Shown here: in pieces, positions 7,354 through 14,924 of the stretch
Position numbering within the stretch: the stretch's first letter is position 1
Layout of the letters: each line of letters starts with the position of its first letter
Position numbers and translations under genes: made by a program
Virus record (IMG/VR): IMGVR_UViG_3300002835_007162
Coordinates: 1-39,867 of that record
Source of the DNA: a virus
Length of the DNA: 39,867 nt
Direction: 5' to 3' (one strand)
The notes under the pieces: generated by a model
Told to the model about the DNA's origin: nothing
The model's input: the letters and a program-made list of their open reading frames with translations, nothing else
Databases searched by the model: none

Positions 7354-7463
7354 CTCTAGTCTCCTTTATATAGGTAGCAAGTTTGATGACTGCAGAGTGT
7401 TTAGAGAGGGATGATGCCATAGAGTCCTCTTTGTGTGTGTATTGTAATATTATATTACATTTC

Positions 7464-7471
7464 TATTTATA
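7464..7471 (-). promoter_or_regulatory. T4-type late promoter box TATAAATA
   Basis: Exact TATAAATA on the minus strand, overlapping the stop codon of the 7467-8060 gene and about 110 bases before the QueD-like start. A TATAAT at 7454-7449, with a poor -35 (TTGCAT, 17-base spacer), lies just downstream, so both early and late transcription are possible. The 113-base space 7354-7466 holds this signal and a possible short ORF; no other gene is visible. Confidence 0.6.
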
Positions 7472-8060
7472 ATGCAATGAATTCCACATTATTTTTTCTC
7501 CATTCCGATGGCATTGTCCACCCCTGTCTATTATAGATCACAAACGTGGTATCGGGATAATGTGTGAATACTGATGCAATCTGATAAACCCAATAGCTGG
7601 GATCCACTGCCTGCGATCCAGCTCTGGCATAATTCACAGTGCCTTTGTAGATGTTGTTCACCGCATGATCAATTGGATACAGATCAAAACCAATCATAGT
7701 GACTTCTTGATGACCTAATGCAGCCGCCAATAACACAGCGTATCCACCACTGCCCCAATGTTCAGCTTGGTTGACTTTTGCTTCGCCTGTAGTTGGTACC
7801 TCGGGTAACAGATTGATGTTTTTGTTTTTTCTTATTTTTCTAAAGTAGTGATGCCAATGATCACGTACATAGATTTCTGTGTCTTTGGTATTGGGATTAT
7901 TTACAGCTTCTTCTGCCATTCTACGATCACAACAAATCAAATGATCGACATTGAGATCTCTGTGTATGGCATTGCAGCCTATGAGTATATGTTGAGTGTA
8001 TGTACTAACATCAACATGACGTCTACTTTCGCCATTGCCGATTACCAATGCTTGTGGCAT
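7467..8060 (-). CDS. Rossmann-like protein related to DUF115 / CST-type sialyltransferases
   Basis: 197 residues. It opens with ALVIGNGESRRHVD (nucleotide-binding loop), then ILIGCNAIHRDLNVDHLIC, and later GSGGYAVLLAAALGHQEVTM followed by GFDLYP. This succession (GNGxS loop, cysteine-Asn pair, SGxYAxxLAxxLG helix, GxDxY) is seen in the GT42 sialyltransferases and in the related MptE-like DUF115 proteins. It could transfer a sugar acid or act on a nucleotide-activated sugar; with kdsA and kdsB nearby a nonulosonate/KDO-type acid is conceivable, but this is inference. Its start overlaps the stop of the tail-fibre gene upstream as TAATG. Confidence 0.55.
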   Translation of the reverse strand: MPQALVIGNGESRRHVDVSTYTQHILIGCNAIHRDLNVDHLICCDRRMAEEAVNNPNTKDTEIYVRDHWHHYFRKIRKNKNINLLPEVPTTGEAKVNQAEHWGSGGYAVLLAAALGHQEVTMIGFDLYPIDHAVNNIYKGTVNYARAGSQAVDPSYWVYQIASVFTHYPDTTFVIYNRQGWTMPSEWRKNNVEFIAL

Positions 8061-8902
8061 TATTCAATTCTGCCGAATCCGTTCCATATGCCAGGACTGC
8101 CTGATTTGGTACATACCCAACCCACAAATTTTCCAGGGGTCGGATAATTGTTCCATACTACATCACCTTCGTTGAACCCGCCACTGACAGGCGGTTCGTT
8201 GCCTCCAAGGTGCAGTTTGTCATTGAACTTTAATGCTCCGTTAACATGCAGACTGCTGCGTGGATCAGCACTGCTGACATTGATAGCTAGAGAACCTATG
8301 ATAGCAACTTTAGTATCCCCTGTCGCAGGGTTTCCTATAACTACGTTGCCACCGGCCTTGATAGAAATCCGTGCAGTGTGGTCAGTGCCGATGTCTAAAT
8401 CTGTGTAATTGTAAGTGCCAATCATAGCAGTGTTTGGCGATGATGCACCTATAACAATGTCTACATTTTGATCTATAATGTTAACAGCGGCTTTGGGTTG
8501 ATCTGTGCCTAACCCTAGGCGATCAGTGTTGGAGTCATAGATCAAATACTGATTTACACTAAACCCACCGTCTACTATCAATCCTTTGAGATGTCCAACT
8601 TCTCGGAGACTGCTTTTTGTTACGGTAGCTCCTAGTTCTTTTTCGTCTAGTATTTTGATGTTATTGATAGATAGGTTTTTATTTTTTGCTAAATCGATAC
8701 TTTCGGAAACAAAAAATCTATCAGGGTCGGTGTTAAACAAAAATTGTTTATTATGTCCTTGCCCACTCCACAGTATGCCTTTGCCATTGATATCACCTTT
8801 GATAACTATGTAAGGAAATTCAGCAGAGTTGATGTCTTGACCTTCCTGAAGTACTTCTTGCAACAAGGTTGTTAGGGCATTTAATTTTTCTTGACTTGCC
8901 AT
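8060..8902 (-). CDS. Tail-fibre-like structural protein (paralogue 1)
   Basis: 280 residues from ATG at 8900-8902, 1 base past the upstream stop (a longer frame to 8926 is less likely). An N-terminal helical part is followed by Gly/Asn/Asp-rich beta modules: LREVGHLKGLIVDGGF, RLGLGTDQPKAAVNI, SLHVNGALKFNDKL, and a C-terminal GDVVWNNYPTPGKFVGWVC block ending GFGRIE. The same blocks occur in the same order in the upstream gene 8904-9998, so the two are tandem paralogues. The terminal block with conserved Trp and Cys could be a receptor-binding tip. The role is inferred from this architecture. Confidence 0.7.
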   Translation of the reverse strand: MASQEKLNALTTLLQEVLQEGQDINSAEFPYIVIKGDINGKGILWSGQGHNKQFLFNTDPDRFFVSESIDLAKNKNLSINNIKILDEKELGATVTKSSLREVGHLKGLIVDGGFSVNQYLIYDSNTDRLGLGTDQPKAAVNIIDQNVDIVIGASSPNTAMIGTYNYTDLDIGTDHTARISIKAGGNVVIGNPATGDTKVAIIGSLAINVSSADPRSSLHVNGALKFNDKLHLGGNEPPVSGGFNEGDVVWNNYPTPGKFVGWVCTKSGSPGIWNGFGRIE

Positions 8903-8903
8903 A

Positions 8904-9998
8904 TTATGAATTTCCAATTTTACCAAACGGAGACCACAGACCGGGTGCTCCGGTTTGAATACAAACCCAACCCACGTAGGAGTTCATTCTTGGTTGTATG
9001 TTCCATATGATGTCGCCTTCGTTGTACGATCCAGATGTGGGATACGTACTGTCATATTTTTGCAGTCTGTTGTTGAATCTCACCGCACCGTTGACATGAA
9101 GATCAACTTCTGGATCTGGAGTTGATACTCGCACTGACAGTTTCCCATGCACACTGACCTGAACTGGTGCAATTGTCGGATTGCCTAGTGTTATGTTGCC
9201 GCTAGATGAAATAATTATTCTTGCAGTATTGTCTGTGCCTAATTCTAAATTATTGCTGGCATATGTGCCAATAAATGCTTTTACAGTATCCTTGGCGCCT
9301 AACACTAATTCTACACCATCGTCTACAATGCTCAGAGCGGCATTGGGGTTTTCTGTGCCTAATCCTAATCGACTGGTGTTAGCATCAAACACCATGTACT
9401 GGCCAACATTAAACCCACCGTCTACTATCAAACCCTTTAGACGTCCAACTTCTCTAAGATTACTTTTAGTTATAGTAGGACCTAACTCTAACTCATCTAT
9501 TATTTTAATGTTGTTGACAGAAATCGATTTACCACGTGCTAGATCAATGTGTTCTGATATAAAAAATCTGTCAGGGTTTGAATTGAATATCAGCTGTTTG
9601 GTGTTACCTTGTCCAGCCCACAGCAGTCCTTTGCCATCTAAGGTATCTCCTGAAAACGTGATAGGCACATCTTTTTCAAACTTGATGTCAGCACGTATCT
9701 CATCGACTTCTAGAATCTTGGTTTTTAACGTGCCTGCGACTGTGAGATTATCTATGTTTTCTACAAATAGATTCTTAACAGTTACACCGTCGTTGCTTAC
9801 AGTAAGCTGAGTTTTTACAGCGGTATCTGTGATACCAGTGCTGGCAAAGTTTTGTATTTTGCCTCCGGAAATGTGATCTCCTGAAAGGGATCGAAACGGC
9901 ATTTTCCTTGCGATTTCTTTGACATCTGGGGCAGCGGTTTGTGCGATTGCGTTGATCTCATCGCCTAGTGCGGCTAATAAATTATTGACATTGCTCAT
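8904..9998 (-). CDS. Tail-fibre-like structural protein (paralogue 2)
   Basis: 364 residues from ATG at 9996-9998; the frame extends to a TTG at 10019, but the ATG lies just 7 bases after a GATAAATA box. The N-terminus (residues 1-80) is unique and helical. After that it runs parallel to the next gene, with GLLWAGQGNTKQLIFNS, LREVGRLKGLIVDGGF, RLGLGTENPNAAL, DLHVNGAVRFNNRL and a C-terminal YVGWVCIQTGAPGLW tip. This is typical of a phage fibre made of repeated beta modules. The pair probably forms one fibre or alternative tips. Confidence 0.72.
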   Translation of the reverse strand: MSNVNNLLAALGDEINAIAQTAAPDVKEIARKMPFRSLSGDHISGGKIQNFASTGITDTAVKTQLTVSNDGVTVKNLFVENIDNLTVAGTLKTKILEVDEIRADIKFEKDVPITFSGDTLDGKGLLWAGQGNTKQLIFNSNPDRFFISEHIDLARGKSISVNNIKIIDELELGPTITKSNLREVGRLKGLIVDGGFNVGQYMVFDANTSRLGLGTENPNAALSIVDDGVELVLGAKDTVKAFIGTYASNNLELGTDNTARIIISSSGNITLGNPTIAPVQVSVHGKLSVRVSTPDPEVDLHVNGAVRFNNRLQKYDSTYPTSGSYNEGDIIWNIQPRMNSYVGWVCIQTGAPGLWSPFGKIGNS

Positions 9999-10005
9999 AG
10001 TAATG

Positions 10006-10013
10006 TATTTATC
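10006..10013 (-). promoter_or_regulatory. Late promoter box GATAAATA
   Basis: GATAAATA on the minus strand, 7 bases before the ATG at 9998 of a structural gene and directly downstream of the terminator at 10022-10047. T4 late promoters start about 6 bases after this box, so the transcript would begin 1-2 bases before the ATG, with no room for a ribosome-binding site. Confidence 0.6.
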
Positions 10014-10021
10014 CGCCAACG

Positions 10022-10047
10022 AAAAAGCGGACCGAAGCCCGCTTTTT
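10022..10047 (-). terminator. Intrinsic terminator, probably bidirectional
   Basis: AAAAAGCGG (10022-10030), an 8-base loop, and CCGCTTTTT (10039-10047): a 9-bp stem with A/T runs on both sides. It lies 18 bases past the stop of the 391-residue gene and just before the late box of the fibre genes, so it separates the two transcription units. Confidence 0.85.
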
Positions 10048-10064
10048 ACTGAGAATTTACTTTG

Positions 10065-11240
10065 TTATTGTACTTTGAGTAGCACAGTATCCTCGTTGAT
10101 CCTGCCGTTGAGTTTGATATCCACAGCTTTGATATCGTCTAAGAACTTGCGTAACTGCACTTTGCCAGCTGCTTTGAACTCTTTAAGCTGCTCTTCTGGC
10201 TTGCGCAGGGTTTTCTGAACACTTTTCATTGGATCAGATCCAGTAATTGTGGTGCCTTTAACTCCGAGATCGTTGAATTCCGCAGCCACATACTTGCCCA
10301 ATTTACGTGTCTTAACATTGTAGATCCACAGTTCTTTAGCACCGATGATGTCCTGCGGATTAATAGAAACTAATTTAAGTGTCTCGTCCTGTTTGAGATA
10401 CTTCATCTTGGCCACAACCTTGGCTTTATCAGTAGGCTTCTTGGCACGAGGCTTTTTATTGACCTTGGCTTCTTGAGCCAGCATATCGCAGGCTGAAAGG
10501 ATTTCGCTGTAGAACAGCGTGATCTTTTTCAAGTTGGCCTTGCTCAAATGAGAATACCCTTCTTTTAACTGTTCGTCTTTGGTAGTGGCTGCTTCTACCA
10601 ATTCTTCATAGTTACGGGTGTACAAGTCTTTAATAATACGAGCGTGAGCAGCTTTGGCTTGACGACCACGCAGAAGATTTAACAGTTTAAATGCTTTTGG
10701 ATCAAATGCATCTGGATCTGTTTGGAATGACTCAATGGCATCTTCGATCTCTTCAGTCATGCCCAATGCAACTTCACGAAGTCTCTCTTGAATAGACGGA
10801 GTGTAAACTGCTGGCTTGATTTCTACTGCGCCTTCTTCGGACTCAGTCTCATCATGTTTGCCTTCTTCGATAATTTTAGCAATAGATTTACTCAACCATT
10901 CTGCGGTGTTGCGACCTTCGTTGAAGTCTGCACGAATTGCCGGCATACCACGCAACAGATTAGCAGCAATAGCACCTACGGTTGTGCCACAGCGATTGTC
11001 TTTGGTATCTTTAAACGCTTTAATAACATCTTTTGGATAGTTCTGGCTGCTCATCCAATTAATAACTTTGGGTTTGAGTTCTTTGCCGCTGGTTTCCAAA
11101 CGATAATAACTCATGGCCATCCGGAAGTGTCGACTAAATTCATCAGCAGTCATGGTCTCGTGATCGTCCCATTTTGGACTTAGATCACGCCCTTTGTTTT
11201 GGCGGATCGCAATAGATGCTTTTTTTAGTTTGGTTACCAT
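10065..11240 (-). CDS. Phage protein of unknown function, 391 residues, Lys/Glu-rich
   Basis: A highly charged, mostly helical chain. The N-terminal 130 residues include SYYRLETSGKELKPKVINWM and a glycine-rich turn; residues 250-275 are a basic KKPRAKKPTDKAK linker; the C-terminal third starts VVAKMKYLKQDETLKLVSI. No catalytic motif stands out. AGGAG lies 9 bases before the ATG, and a perfect sigma70 promoter stands 32 bases upstream. The gene is monocistronic between this promoter and the terminator at 10022-10047. Strong early expression of a large, charged, soluble protein fits a DNA-associated or host-takeover role, but I cannot name a family. Confidence 0.75.
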   Translation of the reverse strand: MVTKLKKASIAIRQNKGRDLSPKWDDHETMTADEFSRHFRMAMSYYRLETSGKELKPKVINWMSSQNYPKDVIKAFKDTKDNRCGTTVGAIAANLLRGMPAIRADFNEGRNTAEWLSKSIAKIIEEGKHDETESEEGAVEIKPAVYTPSIQERLREVALGMTEEIEDAIESFQTDPDAFDPKAFKLLNLLRGRQAKAAHARIIKDLYTRNYEELVEAATTKDEQLKEGYSHLSKANLKKITLFYSEILSACDMLAQEAKVNKKPRAKKPTDKAKVVAKMKYLKQDETLKLVSINPQDIIGAKELWIYNVKTRKLGKYVAAEFNDLGVKGTTITGSDPMKSVQKTLRKPEEQLKEFKAAGKVQLRKFLDDIKAVDIKLNGRINEDTVLLKVQ

Positions 11241-11271
11241 TTAGTCACTCCTGTTGTTAAACAATACATAT

Positions 11272-11300
11272 ATTATAGCACCAAACGGCGAGGTTGTCAA
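11272..11300 (-). promoter_or_regulatory. Perfect sigma70 promoter (TTGACA, 17 bp, TATAAT)
   Basis: Minus strand: TTGACA at 11300-11295, a 17-base spacer, TATAAT at 11277-11272. It drives the 391-residue gene, with a leader of about 25 bases holding the AGGAG site. The -35 overlaps the stop codon of the preceding 64-residue gene. Confidence 0.85.
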
Positions 11301-11491
11301 CCATGATTAAATCGTTTGATTTCATGTAGGTCACCGTTTTCATCTTCTTGATAAACCACAGCTTCCATAACACCCAATCCGAGATTAGCTTCTGCTATCT
11401 CCAACGCTTCTTTTCTACTGCTGGTGGTTTCTACCAATTCTTCGTGACCGGCTTCATCCACCGCCCAAACTTCGTATAGTTCAAAGTTCAT
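11297..11491 (-). CDS. 64-residue acidic phage protein of unknown function
   Basis: The sequence begins MNFELYEVWAVDEAGHEELV and continues as an alternating strand-helix pattern with a Ser-Ser-Arg-Lys turn (residues 24-27), suggesting a small alpha/beta fold. No known motif. An AAGGAG overlapping the stop of the upstream gene is 14-15 bases from the ATG, rather far for a ribosome site. Its end coincides with a perfect promoter for the next gene. Confidence 0.6.
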   Translation of the reverse strand: MNFELYEVWAVDEAGHEELVETTSSRKEALEIAEANLGLGVMEAVVYQEDENGDLHEIKRFNHG

Positions 11492-11509
11492 GATACTAAC
11501 ACAATCTCC

Positions 11510-12082
11510 TTAAGTAAATTTTTCCCAATCTCCACCAGGCACTATTGCCCAGCCAAGACGTTGGAGATCATTCCGGATCTCGTCGGTTACTAACCCTTCA
11601 GGAACATACTTAGTACGAGCTTGCCACTCTTCATATGTTTCACTATCCTTGTCATACCCACTAAGCCCGCCCATTCCTGAGCAGTACCAATCAATATAGT
11701 CGCCTTGTTCACGCATGTCTGCAACAATGCCCCCGGCACTGCGCCAGGAAGCTGACCAATAGTCTTTGTTTGGATCTTGTCTAAGGATAGGAATAACTTC
11801 TAATTTGATGAAGTCGTTATTGCACATTGCCGCATACAAATTTTGAGCGTATGATTCTTCAGCACGAACTTTATCTAGAATCCAATCAGTGGTCAGTAGA
11901 TCGTATTCCATATTGTTTATACGGCGTTGCGGGTCATCAAACTTATGCTTGTGTTCGTTGAGAATTTTATCGAACAAGTCGAGATAATCGTCGTTTAACG
12001 GTTCGCCTTTTTCTTCCTGGCGATTAACATATCCTGTTTTTTGAAAGCTGAATCGATCAGGGCTTTTTGAAATTTTTGACAT
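11510..12082 (-). CDS. Phage protein of unknown function, 190 residues
   Basis: A soluble, acidic protein with a basic N-terminus (MSKISKSPDRFSFQKTGYV), a helical middle with LLTTDWILDKVRAEESYAQ, and a Trp/Gly-rich region (SASWRSAGGIVADMREQGDY, then WYCSGMGGLSGYD). The C-terminus reads GWAIVPGGDWEKFT. No catalytic motif recognised. It overlaps its upstream neighbour by 26 bases and precedes the 64-residue gene, so it belongs to one transcript. Similar proteins of unknown function occur in large T4-like phages, as far as I recall. Confidence 0.65.
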   Translation of the reverse strand: MSKISKSPDRFSFQKTGYVNRQEEKGEPLNDDYLDLFDKILNEHKHKFDDPQRRINNMEYDLLTTDWILDKVRAEESYAQNLYAAMCNNDFIKLEVIPILRQDPNKDYWSASWRSAGGIVADMREQGDYIDWYCSGMGGLSGYDKDSETYEEWQARTKYVPEGLVTDEIRNDLQRLGWAIVPGGDWEKFT

Positions 12083-12470
12083 CTTGAATTGCAGATTTGA
12101 GAGTTTCTGCGTAGTTGAGAGTCTGCTGTTCGGTCATGGCGATAGTTGATTCTGTTTTAACATAACCTTGAGTCCACACAGTCCATGTCAACTTGACACG
12201 GCACATAAATCCGTTGATTAGATCTTTCCAGAACCAATCCCATTCTTGCAGCCAAGTATTATCAATATCATATCGTTTCTTAAATGATTCGGACCAATAA
12301 TCAGTTTTGGATACAACATAGGTATTGACATTGATTCCGGTATCAACTGCTTCAACTTCGAAGTCAATGTCGTGATCAGGCTGACCACAACCGCATACAA
12401 CTTTATAAAACTTTGAATCTCCGAACTCGCCGGTTTTCATAATACCTAGTGCTGGAGTTTCACTTTTCAT
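12057..12470 (-). CDS. Phage protein of unknown function, 137 residues
   Basis: The start is taken as ATG 12468-12470, which overlaps the stop of the 54-residue gene by 11 bases; a GTG at 12491 in the same frame is an alternative. The N-terminal part has a CGCGQPDHDIDFEV element (two cysteines, His-Asp), followed by strands rich in Trp and Tyr (WDWFWKDLINGFMCRVKLTW) and a C-terminal helix. It could be a small beta-barrel; the cysteines could bind metal. No family recognised. Confidence 0.62.
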   Translation of the reverse strand: MKSETPALGIMKTGEFGDSKFYKVVCGCGQPDHDIDFEVEAVDTGINVNTYVVSKTDYWSESFKKRYDIDNTWLQEWDWFWKDLINGFMCRVKLTWTVWTQGYVKTESTIAMTEQQTLNYAETLKSAIQDVKNFKKP

Positions 12471-12624
12471 TGTGTTTGTACCTGTATTCACGTTTTAACC
12501 ACCATTTGTATCTATCCCAATATTGTTTTATGGTATAGACACTTTCGTTGTAGATCAGATGTTCTTCACAGTTTTCTCTGTAAATTTCTCCGACCCACAG
12601 TCTAAAAGAAGTTTGCCTTTGCAT
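12460..12624 (-). CDS. 54-residue basic aromatic phage protein
   Basis: ATG at 12622-12624, TGA at 12460-12462. Sequence: MQRQTSFRLWVGEIYRENCE at the N-terminus, then a helical basic-aromatic end containing YWDRYKWWLKREYRYKHN. It is coupled by an 11-base overlap to the next gene. The pattern recalls very small conserved T4-like cyanophage proteins. A TATAAT lies 7 bases before the ATG, so the message may be nearly leaderless. Function unknown. Confidence 0.6.
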   Translation of the reverse strand: MQRQTSFRLWVGEIYRENCEEHLIYNESVYTIKQYWDRYKWWLKREYRYKHNEK

Positions 12625-12631
12625 AGCTCTT

Positions 12632-12660
12632 ATTATATATAAAATATTCCAGATTTACAA
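12632..12660 (-). promoter_or_regulatory. Candidate sigma70 promoter (TTGTAA, 17 bp, TATAAT)
   Basis: Minus strand: -35 TTGTAA (4 of 6) at 12660-12655 inside the 3' end of the SGNH gene, a 17-base spacer, perfect -10 TATAAT at 12637-12632. The expected start site is at or next to the ATG of the 54-residue gene. Confidence 0.5.
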
Positions 12661-13380
12661 TCTCTTTAAGAACCAATCTGCAACATCTTTGTGCCAAATG
12701 GGTCCGGGATGCATCCCGTCTCTAGCTCGATCGATAGTCTCGATTGGTGCGAGATGAATGATATCATCTAATTCTAATAGGTTGACTTGATGTAATCCGC
12801 ACACTGTTCGAACTAATGCAATGTTTTTTTCTTTGTTATATTGATTTGATTCGTTGTCTATCAATCTTAGATAGTCTTTGATCGGAGGTGGAGTGGCTGT
12901 GTTAAAAGAATACTGATAGTCTTCGGTGAATATTTCTCTTCGAGAGTCGTAGGGCCATGCCACCAGCACTGTAAGATTCTGTGAAATCGCTTTGAAGTAG
13001 GGAACGATACAACAAACCATCCTAGCAATAGTATCACAAGACGCACCAGGAATACCAAAATTTAAAACTTCAGTGCCCGATGTTGCTTTTATTATGCTAG
13101 AATAAGTTTGATCTAGTCGTACTCCCAGTCCGGCAGTACTGCTCATACCTAATGACACTATGATTGATGTGTATGCTGTTTGATATTCGTCATCTCGATA
13201 TCCTAATGAGTTGGCCTTAAAACTTATTCTTGGGTCGTTATACAATTCTTTATCAGGCGAATCGCTTGATCCAGGAATAATTTCAGAAATATATTTTATT
13301 TCTTTACCAACCATTGACTTGATTTCGGGTCTCGCCAACCATGCTGGGGGTATATGAGGATGAAAGTATTTTAGGTCCAC
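12655..13380 (-). CDS. SGNH/GDSL-type hydrolase
   Basis: 241 residues from a GTG at 13378-13380 that overlaps the upstream stop by 10 bases; no earlier ATG exists. Family blocks: FKANSLGYRDDE, then SLGMSSTAGLGV with the candidate nucleophile Ser80, NFGIPGASCDT (oxyanion-hole Gly/Ala region), and near the end Asp221-x2-His224 in RDGMHPGPIWHKD. The Asp of the common GDS box is Met here (GMS), which is unusual. SGNH enzymes remove acyl or acetyl groups from glycans and lipids; in a phage it could deacetylate a host surface polysaccharide. It lies between two phage genes of unknown function, so context gives no substrate. Confidence 0.7.
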   Translation of the reverse strand: MDLKYFHPHIPPAWLARPEIKSMVGKEIKYISEIIPGSSDSPDKELYNDPRISFKANSLGYRDDEYQTAYTSIIVSLGMSSTAGLGVRLDQTYSSIIKATSGTEVLNFGIPGASCDTIARMVCCIVPYFKAISQNLTVLVAWPYDSRREIFTEDYQYSFNTATPPPIKDYLRLIDNESNQYNKEKNIALVRTVCGLHQVNLLELDDIIHLAPIETIDRARDGMHPGPIWHKDVADWFLKRL

Positions 13381-14204
13381 AGGCTTTCGCGAATCTTGAT
13401 AAGGCGAATCATCATTTCTTCATCTTCCTTTTCATAGGCTTTTTCAATTTTACTAAGCAGCTTATGAGCCTTGTTGCTGGCTTTGCGATCTTCTGGATCT
13501 TTTGAGTTTAGACTAGAGAAAAAGCTACCTGGGTATTTGACTCGCATGGCTTCACAGTGGGCACTCCATCCACTGGCGTCCATAGGATCTGGCCGGTTGC
13601 GATAAGTGGTGGTCCACCAAGTGTAGAGCTCGATGATTTCTTTTGCAGCTTTGGCCTGATATGTGGGTTCAGCTTTATGCTTTTCACCTTCTTCCAAAAA
13701 CTCTTCGTTGGTTAGGGTGCTGGCCCATTTTAGATATTCCATACCTGCTTCTGGACAGCGCCAGGTGCGCCAACGTAGCCAACCCTTGCGCCACCATGGG
13801 GTTTCAAATTTAGTCTTAGCATCATCACTCCAAATACAGTGATGCCACGCTTGTTCTATTTCAACAAAATCCACAAGCTCGTTAAAGAGACAAGGAAGAA
13901 AGCGATTGCCCACATCACGCCAAGTGCCCGGTTTAATATCTCTGGGATGGGCAGTAAGGGCATGACTGCAAGTAACCCAGCGATTATTAATATAATAGCG
14001 AACGTCATTTAGTTTATCTGGTATGTAGTAGACAAATTTTTGGACATGGTCGAGACCTTCTTCAGCGATCCAATAACGGACAGGATGCGCTTTGGCTGAA
14101 CTGGCATACCAAGCATCCCATTCTTCACTGGTGCCACACTTGAGTTTTGGCGAACCACGAAGCCAATCTGCAAATTTTGAACATGTCCAATAATGACTAC
14201 GCAT
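13371..14204 (-). CDS. Trp-rich phage protein of unknown function, 277 residues
   Basis: Very rich in Trp, with MRSHYWTCSKFADWLRG at the start, TPWWRKGWLRWRTWRCPEAG in the middle and a charged helical C-terminus. No catalytic motif recognised; I recall proteins with the same N-terminus in large T4-like phages, without known role. AAGGA stands 7 bases before the ATG. It is the first gene after a perfect sigma70 promoter, followed by the SGNH and small genes, so it is likely early. Confidence 0.7.
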   Translation of the reverse strand: MRSHYWTCSKFADWLRGSPKLKCGTSEEWDAWYASSAKAHPVRYWIAEEGLDHVQKFVYYIPDKLNDVRYYINNRWVTCSHALTAHPRDIKPGTWRDVGNRFLPCLFNELVDFVEIEQAWHHCIWSDDAKTKFETPWWRKGWLRWRTWRCPEAGMEYLKWASTLTNEEFLEEGEKHKAEPTYQAKAAKEIIELYTWWTTTYRNRPDPMDASGWSAHCEAMRVKYPGSFFSSLNSKDPEDRKASNKAHKLLSKIEKAYEKEDEEMMIRLIKIRESLWT

Positions 14205-14239
14205 TTTTATTCCTTAAGATTATTCTGCTGAACAAGTTA

Positions 14240-14268
14240 ATTATACTATCTTTTAGAAAACCTGTCAA
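14240..14268 (-). promoter_or_regulatory. Perfect sigma70 promoter (TTGACA, 17 bp, TATAAT)
   Basis: Minus strand: TTGACA at 14268-14263, a 17-base spacer, TATAAT at 14245-14240. Start of transcription is expected near 14233, giving a leader of about 30 bases with an AAGGA site before the ATG at 14204. The -35 overlaps the stop codon of kdsB. Confidence 0.87.
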
Positions 14269-14924
14269 TATGTTTGTTTTTTGAACGATTCCAAATCTTC
14301 AGGTGTATTAATTTCAGCAGCCACTCCAGCATCGGTGATGCCTATGGTGTATCCATTTTGTATCCAACGCAGTTGTTCAAGGCTTTCAATTGCCTCTTCT
14401 GGATAAACAGTTAAACTTCTATAGCATTTCAATGCAGGGGTTCGATAGGCATAGATTCCATAATGCCAATCTCCATACTTCAGCGGCGCACGACAGAACC
14501 AATGTGCTTCTCCGTTGCTGGAAATTACCTTAACAGTGTTTGGATCGTGTTGCTGGTCCGGCTGCATTGGGTGTTTAAGTGTAGCAACATCGTGCATGTC
14601 TAACAATGCCGGTAGTTTGAGAACATCTTCTACAGGAACAATAACCATATCACCCTGAACATTGATGATGCAATCATAGTGCGGCATCTGTTTATATGCT
14701 TCTGCAATACGAGCAGTTCCATTTTCACAGTCGTAGGCAAAGATCGCATTGTCTACCTGATCGGCGATTTCTTTGCTGTCTGTGGCCACATAGACATCAA
14801 ATCCTGTTTTCAAACATTGTTCGTATACTCTGCGTATTAGAGTCTGACCTCCAACATCGCACAGCATCTTGTTTGGAAACCGTGAACTATCTAGTCTTGC
14901 TGGGATGACAACAGCAGTTTTCAT
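14265..14924 (-). CDS. kdsB: CMP-KDO synthetase (3-deoxy-manno-octulosonate cytidylyltransferase)
   Basis: 219 residues, about 30 shorter than bacterial KdsB. The nucleotide-binding start is intact (VIPARLDSSRFPNKML, residues 6-21), as are YVATDS, NGTARIAEA and the metal-binding NVQGD with Asp92; the C-terminal LEQLRWIQNGY and IDT-like AEINTPEDL are present. It activates KDO with CTP for transfer to lipid A. NeuA-type cytidylyltransferases are the alternative, but the RLDSSRFPNKML block favours KdsB. It overlaps the 127-residue gene upstream by 4 bases. Together with kdsA it gives synthesis and activation of KDO, though not the phosphatase or transferase. Confidence 0.88.
   Translation of the reverse strand: MKTAVVIPARLDSSRFPNKMLCDVGGQTLIRRVYEQCLKTGFDVYVATDSKEIADQVDNAIFAYDCENGTARIAEAYKQMPHYDCIINVQGDMVIVPVEDVLKLPALLDMHDVATLKHPMQPDQQHDPNTVKVISSNGEAHWFCRAPLKYGDWHYGIYAYRTPALKCYRSLTVYPEEAIESLEQLRWIQNGYTIGITDAGVAAEINTPEDLESFKKQTY

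Noticed and set aside
9181-9810. 209-residue open frame on the plus strand
   Set aside because: It is antisense to the tail-fibre gene 8904-9998, has no ribosome site or recognisable protein features, and the minus-strand gene is clearly real.
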